NCBI GenBank assembly: GCA_043228905.1
Contig: JBHGNT010000014.1
Coordinates: 16,740,001 to 16,804,000, forward strand
From: Azolla caroliniana
Lineage: Eukaryota; Polypodiophyta
DNA length: 64,000 nucleotides
Direction of reading: 5' to 3'
Position 1 is the first letter of the stretch. Every line of letters starts with the position of its first letter. Under the pieces are notes generated by a model. The model did not search any database, was not told the origin of the DNA, and was given only the letters and a program-made list of their open reading frames with translations. Shown one piece after another: positions 57,716 through 64,000 of this stretch. A program made the translations under genes and the position numbers.

Positions 57716-58975
57716 TAATTCTCAGATTTTTGAGGGTCAAAGAGAGCAACATTCCTTGAGAGACAATAATGGAGCTACGACAACTTATTAACAAAAAAAG
57801 CTTTCGTCAGAAAATAGATTAGCTCCCTTCATTCACTATTCTGCTATGAGAAATTGTAATAAAAACCTTCGTGAGAAAGAGACTAGCTATCACCATATAT
57901 GGCTGCACTATTCTGCTGTGAAAGCTTGCTAACAAAAACAAAGTTATTGACGACAAGACATATCTATCTCCATATCTTGATCTCTTATCATGAGCACTTC
58001 AACTGAAAAGAGATGAAAGCATCGAGATACAAAAACAAACCAGAATTTCAGAATGAGCTAAAAAAGGCAACCAAAACTGAGATTTTGTTAATGAACAAAT
58101 ATAAGGAACAAATCAAGAATGAGAAACCAGATTTTGAGACGACCAAAAATAAGGAAAAAAAAATTTGAGAATGAACAAAAAAGGAACATACGAGTCAGAA
58201 AACCTTGTCTTCCATTTTCTTCAAGCAAAAGTGTATACGCTGTCAATATCAGTTTTCTTCCTTATAAACAGTATGTGATGCTATTTTTAGTTCTTTCCCC
58301 TTCTTTTTATCTTTATATCTTTCTCTAAATGCAAGAGTGCGTACATTCTATAACAATCTTTTTCTTTACAAACGGAATATGATGGAGTTGTTAGTAATTT
58401 TCTCTCTCTTGCTTCTTTAATCTTCACTTTCTTTTATCTTTCCGTCTTTCCCCTCTTCTCTTTCCTTTATCTGAAGGCAAATGCATGTATATTGTTTATA
58501 CCAATCTCTCTCCTTGCAGACAGAATCTGGTGCAATTCTTATGTCTCTTTTTCTTTTCTTCTTTTCCTTCTCCTCTTTTTCTTCTCTCCTCCACTCTTTA
58601 ATCTCTTTATTACCTTAAATCTTTCCTTGGCTTCTTATTCTACTCTTTTTTTCTCTCTATCATTTTCAGTTCATGCATTTCTTTCATGTTAGAAAGAAGC
58701 CATTTCTCTCGCTGAGAATGGAAGGGGAAAAAACAACTCGGAAGCTAAATACTGAAGAGCACAACAACAACAACAACAAAAGAAAAAACGTACCAAGGGT
58801 GGATTCGTTCCCTTCCGTTTTCTTCTTCTGCTCAACAATGATCTATTTTCTTTTTTCTGGTGGCTATGCATCACTTTGCAGAAAGAAACTCCTCCGGGGC
58901 GACGAGGATGATGACAATAACAGAAGGATGTTGGTGATGAAGGCATCAAAAAAACAATGATGGATGATGATGGAT
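57716..58975. other. No gene recognised
   Basis: AT-rich, then pyrimidine-rich sequence. The frame at 58673-58960 has no recognised domain and poor coding character. Simple repeats (ACA)n and GAT-rich stretches occur near 58760 and 58905. Confidence 0.4.
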
Positions 58976-58989
58976 GATCTCTCTGCATT

Positions 58990-59032
58990 GCTTGGTGGTG
59001 GTGGTGGTGGTGGTGATGATGATGAAGAATCA

Positions 59033-59085
<53 letters not shown>

Positions 59086-59163
59086 CTGTCTCCTGTGTTT
59101 TCCTGTACAAATAATAGATTCTCAGGCTGCAGTAGAGAGAGAGAGGGAGAGGGAAATTATTTG

Positions 59164-59213
<50 letters not shown>
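58990..59213. repeat. Microsatellite cluster (GGT)n, (GAT)n, (CT)n, (GT)n
   Basis: GGT repeats lie near 58991-59013, GAT near 59014-59026, CT at about 59036-59083, a GA stretch near 59133-59152, and GT at about 59171-59212. Confidence 0.9.
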
Positions 59214-59400
59214 ATGTACACTCTTTTGGTGGAATGGAAATCCAAAGGTGTGTGTGTAGTGTGTGGGTGTGGTGTGGATTCATGTGTCGGGCCCCATGCG
59301 GCCGAAAAAGAACCCCCTTCGCAAGCCTTGCGTATTGTTCTTTCTGGCTCTACCCTTTCGGGAAGGTGGGGGGGAGGGGGGTGCCAGTACATACTTGGGT

Positions 59401-59578
59401 TCACACTCAGAAACAAACGTTTGTAATGCACACTTATATCACATTTATCTCGTCAGGGTTCAGTCTGAGAAACAATGTTTGTAATGCACACATATATCGC
59501 ATTTATCATGTCAGGTTCCGCCTGAGAAACCATGTCTGTAATGCACACATATATCACATTTGCAATGCACCATGCCAG
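59401..59578. repeat. About 57-bp tandem repeat, three copies
   Basis: Units start near 59401, 59459 and 59516. They share CTGAGAAAC-ATGT-TGTAATGCACA, ATATATC-CATTT and TG-CAGG. Copies two and three are closest. Confidence 0.85.
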
Positions 59579-61285
59579 AAAGTCGCTTTTTCTGCTCTCT
59601 TCTGTAAAAAACAAAATATCATAGTGTGTGTTTGTTTGTGCCTATGTCCATGTTTGTGTCTATGACATCGTTGCATTCGTATTAGTAAATTTAGTCATCC
59701 CCCAACTATTGTGCTACCCCAGAGTTGGACTTTGAACTTGGCATAGTAAATGGCACACGGGGCCTTACAACAACAAGGTATGGGCCTTGCCCTTCCCCAA
59801 GCAGAATGCAAGTCGAATGGAAACTTGACTTGCTTGAAAAGCTTGACGTTGTGGGTCTTGACTTTTTTTATCAGTTTCTGTGTAGAAGCTATACATTAAA
59901 TTCATATCGCAATCCCCACACATTTCAGAGCAAATTTGGAGTTTTTCTTCTTGTTTCAATTAGCGAGGAAATATTCTCGAGTGTATTATTTCGCGATTTT
60001 CCCTAAGGTTGACGACCACTTTGCTAGGGTAACAATATCAAAGTTGCAATCATCCAAACAAAATTTGAACACAACACCATGTTCCAACTACAATTATGCA
60101 TTAGATATTTGTTTTGAGAATATATTGATGAATCATGAAGTAGCATATATAGGCATGGTTGCTCTAAAGAGGCAAATCTGAAAAATGATATACATCCACT
60201 TTCGGGAAATCGTTTCCATGAGTTATCGTTATCTCATATAATTTTGATCATAATAATATTAATAATAATAAGTGAAATGAGTATATGTGCATAAAGCCCA
60301 CAAATGTACTCTACAAAATAAAAGTAGTGAAAACGACACCATGTCTTTTGTTTCCCATTACCCATAAGTAGATAGTAAAGTTGCTAATATTAAGGCATCA
60401 AAGATATCATCACTCTTTGAGGACATATGTGCTTAAGATTACTAAGCAATGAGAGATAGAGGTGATTACATTTAACTATCATATATGACATTTTATGCAT
60501 TCGATCCTAAAAAATGCATGCCTACCGATTCATTGGCTTACATCGTTAAATTTGGTTGTGAGGATGGCTTTGATATTTGCATTCATTATAAAATTTATCT
60601 CATATTTTTCGTTTTTCACTTACCCCCCCCCCCCCCCCCCCCCAATGGTTGAAAATAACAATGTTGCACACGAAATGTGCAATAAAACAAATGTATAACT
60701 ATTGCTTCTCTAATACAACTTTATCTAAAAATCAAATCTCAAGAATGAAGATTTGTGTATTCTTAGTCTTGAAATATTTTAGCATGCCCCTTTCAATACT
60801 GGCAAGTGTCTCATGGGATTTTCTAATATTTCAACAAAAATATCAACGTGAAGGAGCGTGGAAGGAAGTTAAGTTTATATTCTATGCGTTATTGGTATAT
60901 GCAACTTAGACACCTATTGTCACTAACCAAAACCAAAATGTATATCAAATCAGAAAAGAGATCATATCCCTCCTTCCATTATCAACTCCGCACACTGTAA
61001 CACAATTTGGGATTCACCTTATTAGGATATCGATAATGAAATTCAACCTCAAGCTTTGGGCATTGACAAAATTTTCATTAGGCTCCCATGTATGTTCATT
61101 GTAGGTATAGCCAAACCAAATTACGAGGTGGTATAACTCATTATGCGCAATCTTGATAATCCAAAAGAGTCATGCTTTGATTTTTGGGCCATCGACAAGT
61201 TGAACCGGAGGCGGAAGCAAAACAACCCAACTAGCATTGAATCTAGAAGAATATGGTTCTAACAATAAGGCATGTATGATGCCTT
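59579..61285. other. No gene recognised; poly(C) run at 60623-60643
   Basis: AT-rich sequence with short frames only. A run of 21 C stands at 60623-60643, next to several T runs. Confidence 0.4.
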
Positions 61286-63702
61286 CGATCGAATGGCGAG
61301 AAAGAGTACTTCTTTGACGCCTTTACCACATACCTTCGACAAGAAGGCATACGAAGGGAGTTTAGTTGCAGACACACACCTCAACAGAACGAAGTAGCCG
61401 AATGCAAGAACAGGCACATACTCAAGGTGGCAAGGGAAATGATGAACGAGAAACATCTGCCAAAATCATATTGGGTTGATGCGGCAAATACGGTTGTCTA
61501 TCTAATGAACCGCCGCACAACATCAGGAGTGCACAATATTACCCCTTGCAAAAAGTTCTATGGCAAGAAACTAGATCTAACCCATGTGAGGATATTTGGT
61601 TCAATAGCATATGTACATATTCCCGATGAGAAGCGGTAGAAGCTCGACCCAAACTCGAAGAAATGTATACTCGTAGGATACTCACTCGAGCAAAAGGGGT
61701 ATAAGTGCTTCAACCCTTCCACCAAGAAGGTACAAATTATTAGGGATGTAGTACTCGACGAATCGACATCCTGTTATACGGACAAATCAACTCCATCCGA
61801 CATAGTCGAAACCGAGTTCGACATAGATGCAGAGGAGGATCGATCGGGGCCCACATAAGAGGCAAGTCCAATCTCAACCAAGTTGAGTGGACCACAAGAA
61901 CCTCCAAGCGGCCAAAGCACGTCGTGGCCTAGTCCGAAATAGGACAAAGGAAAGGCCAAAATGCCTGAGTATGAAGACTCAGATGGAAATGAATTGAACC
62001 ACTCACCAGGCAATGAGCATGGTGGACTGGATGTGCCCATCATGAGGACACCAAGAGAGCCACGTCAATCCACTTGAGAGAAGAACATAGTGTCGATTCG
62101 GCTACGACGACTACATGACATATCATTATGCATTCATGATGAAGGTGGTGATAGTCCGAGAACCGGAAACCCTTTTTGAACCCACGAAGGACCCTAGATG
62201 GGTTGAAGCGATGAATGAGGAGATGCAAGCACTCTCCAAGAACGAGACATGGGATCTTGTCCCTTCTTCGCACCATCAAAAGGCAATTGGATGCCAGTGG
62301 ATCTTCAAAGTGAAGCACAACGCTGACTGCACTATCAATCGGTACAAGGCCCAACTTGTGGCGAAGGGCTACGCACAAACATACAATGTCAATTACGAAG
62401 AGACCTTTGCCCCAATGACAATGATGACAACAATTCGAACTATGATCGCACTTACAACAACAAAAGGGTGGCACCTCCACCAAATGGACATAAAGAACGC
62501 CTTCCTACAAGGCGAATTAGACGAGGAGGTTTACATGGTGCAACCACCTGGATTCATGTCAGGTACGCATCCGACTGATGTCTCAAGTAGGCACCAAGAG
62601 CATGGCACTCGAAGATAACCCAATATCTTCATCAAATGGGCTTCAACATGTCCAAGTTCAACAACTCTTTGTTCATTCAGAGCGACTCCAGAGGACAAGT
62701 ATTTATCATCATTTACGTGGATGACTTGGTCATAGGAGGAGAGGATTTAGTAGACATTGAGCACATCAAGAAGCTCCTATCCAACCGATTTGAAATGAAA
62801 GACATGAAGGAGCGTCATTACATTCTAGGAATAGAAGTAATCTGGACTTTGAACGGCATCATGCTTTCTCAAAGGCACTATATCCTCAATCTTCTTTACA
62901 AGTTTGGGATGACACAGTGTAAGCCTGCCACTACCCCTCTCAATCGCAACCTAAAGCTAGATGCTGACTCCGGCACAAGAGAGTGTGAGCCGACACTCTA
63001 TCGACAACTAGTCGGAAGCCTCATCTAACTCACAATTACTCGACCTGACCTGAGTTATCCGGTCGACCTTCTTAGCCAGTTCATGCAAACTCCGCGAGAC
63101 ATCCATCTCGACTGTGTTAAGTGAATGTGAAGGTATTTGAGTGGAACCATGGATTTCGGCATCCTCTACAAATCGGCCACACCGACACAACTCGAAGGGT
63201 ACAGAAATGTCGATTGGGCCGGTTACAAAGCCGACAAATTATCAACGTCAGGATTCGTCTTCTCCCTCGGCAGCGGAGCCATCTCCTTGAGCAGTAAAAA
63301 GCAGTCCACGATCGCACTGTCGAGCACCGAAGCCAAATACAAGGGCGTGGTCATAGTCGCATGTGAAGCCATTTGGCTCAAGAGAATCTTGAAGGATCTG
63401 GGCGTTCCCATCAAGGATCTGATTCTCCTCTATTGCGACAATATATGAGCAACATTCACCTAACTTGAAATACAATCTTCTGCGCTCGGACCAAGCACAT
63501 TGAAGTGCAATATCACTTCATCGGAGAGTGTATTTTGGCCGGGGATGTCGATGTGCAACATATCAACATGAATCTACTAATGTCCGACATCTTCACCAAG
63601 GCCTTGGGAGTCAACAAGCTGCGGCAATTCACGACAAACCTGGGTCTTTTGACCGTCAACCAGCCAAGCTTGAGGGGGAGTAAGGAGCATCAAGAGTGAA
63701 CC
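61286..63702 (+). pseudogene. Ty1/Copia polyprotein remnant (integrase end, RT, RNase H)
   Basis: The left end starts inside the integrase core with EYFFDAFTTYLRQEG (about 61293) and HTPQQNEVAE, then AREMMNEKHLPKSYW and the VRIFGSIAYVHIP block (61427-61639). The RT (62115-63028) has WVEAMNEEMQAL, CQWIFKVKHNADG-like sequence (C in place of G), YEETFAPM, QMDIKNAFLQGEL and the catalytic IIYVDDLVIGG. RNase H (63137-63700) has STEAKYKGVV and SDIFTKAL. Stops occur at about 61637, 61856, 62077, 63026, 63119 and 63446, and a small deletion near 62585 removes the YGLKQ motif. Gag and the integrase zinc finger are missing. It is a dead element on the plus strand. Confidence 0.92.
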
Positions 63703-63786
63703 GAACCAACCGAAACTAGAGTCGACTCAAAGCCGACCCAAAGATTAGTCTAAACCAACCATCCAACGAGCGGAAGTTGTGTTTGA

Positions 63787-63797
63787 AGGGGCGTGTT
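63787..63797 (+). other. Probable polypurine tract of the Copia element
   Basis: GAAGGGGCG lies just before TGTTGAGG. An earlier purine run (GAGGGGGAG, about 63672-63680) is an alternative. Confidence 0.45.
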
Positions 63798-64000
63798 GAG
63801 GCAAACTCAACTTCCTGTGTGTGGGAACACACCTTAGGATTCTCAAGTGTGCGAACACCCCACCTCCTTGTATAGTAACTAGTGTGTCATAGAAGTTAAT
63901 GTTCTATGACACATATTCCTTAGGTAGTTAAGACATAACCTCTTTCCCAAGAGGTAGTACTAGTAAGAGAATTTAGAGAGAAGGTGACTACATAAGCACC
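63796..64000 (+). repeat. Probable Copia 3' LTR, cut by the window edge
   Basis: It begins TGTTGAGGCAAACTC after the purine tract, and shows no coding potential. The right end is outside the window. Confidence 0.5.

Noticed and set aside
58673-59033. Small gene after the glycosylase
   Set aside because: The frames are dominated by His, Ser and Gly runs from simple repeats, with no domain and no promoter or splice evidence.
62540-62640. Splice intron in the Copia RT
   Set aside because: The missing YGLKQ block fits a small deletion plus a stop; no GT-AG pair would restore it.

Overview
The window is nuclear DNA from a land plant. It is AT-rich, packed with decayed LTR retrotransposons, L1-type LINEs, tRNA-derived SINE-like pieces and long microsatellites, and it carries one recognisable host gene: an 18-coding-exon DEMETER/ROS1-family 5-methylcytosine DNA glycosylase, a family known from plants. 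The species cannot be named. The Gypsy reverse transcriptase near 3 kb resembles Tcn1/Sushi-type chromoviruses, which I associate more with bryophytes, lycophytes and fungi than with flowering plants, so a non-flowering plant is a weak lean only.

Layout. 1-1.15 kb: end of a Copia element, its 3' LTR, and an inverted piece of the same LTR family. 1.65-5.43 kb: a broken coiled-coil reading frame, a broken Gypsy pol on +, then an oppositely oriented Gypsy gag start and LTR whose promoter holds a heat-shock-element array. 5.4-10.7 kb: a SINE-like piece and a LINE fragment, otherwise blank. 10.76-13.93 kb: a 5'-truncated LINE (minus) with a 17-bp target site duplication. 15.35-16.3 kb: Gypsy integrase remnant (minus). 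16.69-18.32 kb: second LINE (minus). 19.0-20.8 kb: Gypsy remnant (+). 23.63-30.13 kb: a nearly complete LINE (minus) with zinc-knuckle ORF1, endonuclease, reverse transcriptase, a 215-bp tandem duplication and a 765-bp nested insertion. 30.2-39.4 kb: duplications, a SINE-type insertion and long stretches without genes.

39.4-44.5 kb is upstream of the glycosylase gene and very unusual: GA/CT microsatellites, long G runs, several short tandem repeats, and an array of bZIP-type motifs (TGAGTCA and CACGTG) with a period near 44 bp. The gene follows: spliced 5' leader (about 44.7-45.73 kb), coding exons 45,731-55,787, poly(A) signal near 55,984. The catalytic lysine, catalytic aspartate and four iron-sulphur cysteines are intact. 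The C-terminal part is odd: the permuted CXXC cysteines are mostly missing, and canonical splicing at the exon 16/17 junction leaves a one-base frameshift.

57.1-59.6 kb holds degenerate tandem repeats and microsatellites. 61.3-63.7 kb is a decayed Copia element on +, and its probable 3' LTR runs off the window end. The mobile elements are all disabled, and none shows a working relation to the glycosylase gene apart from possible silencing or promoter effects.
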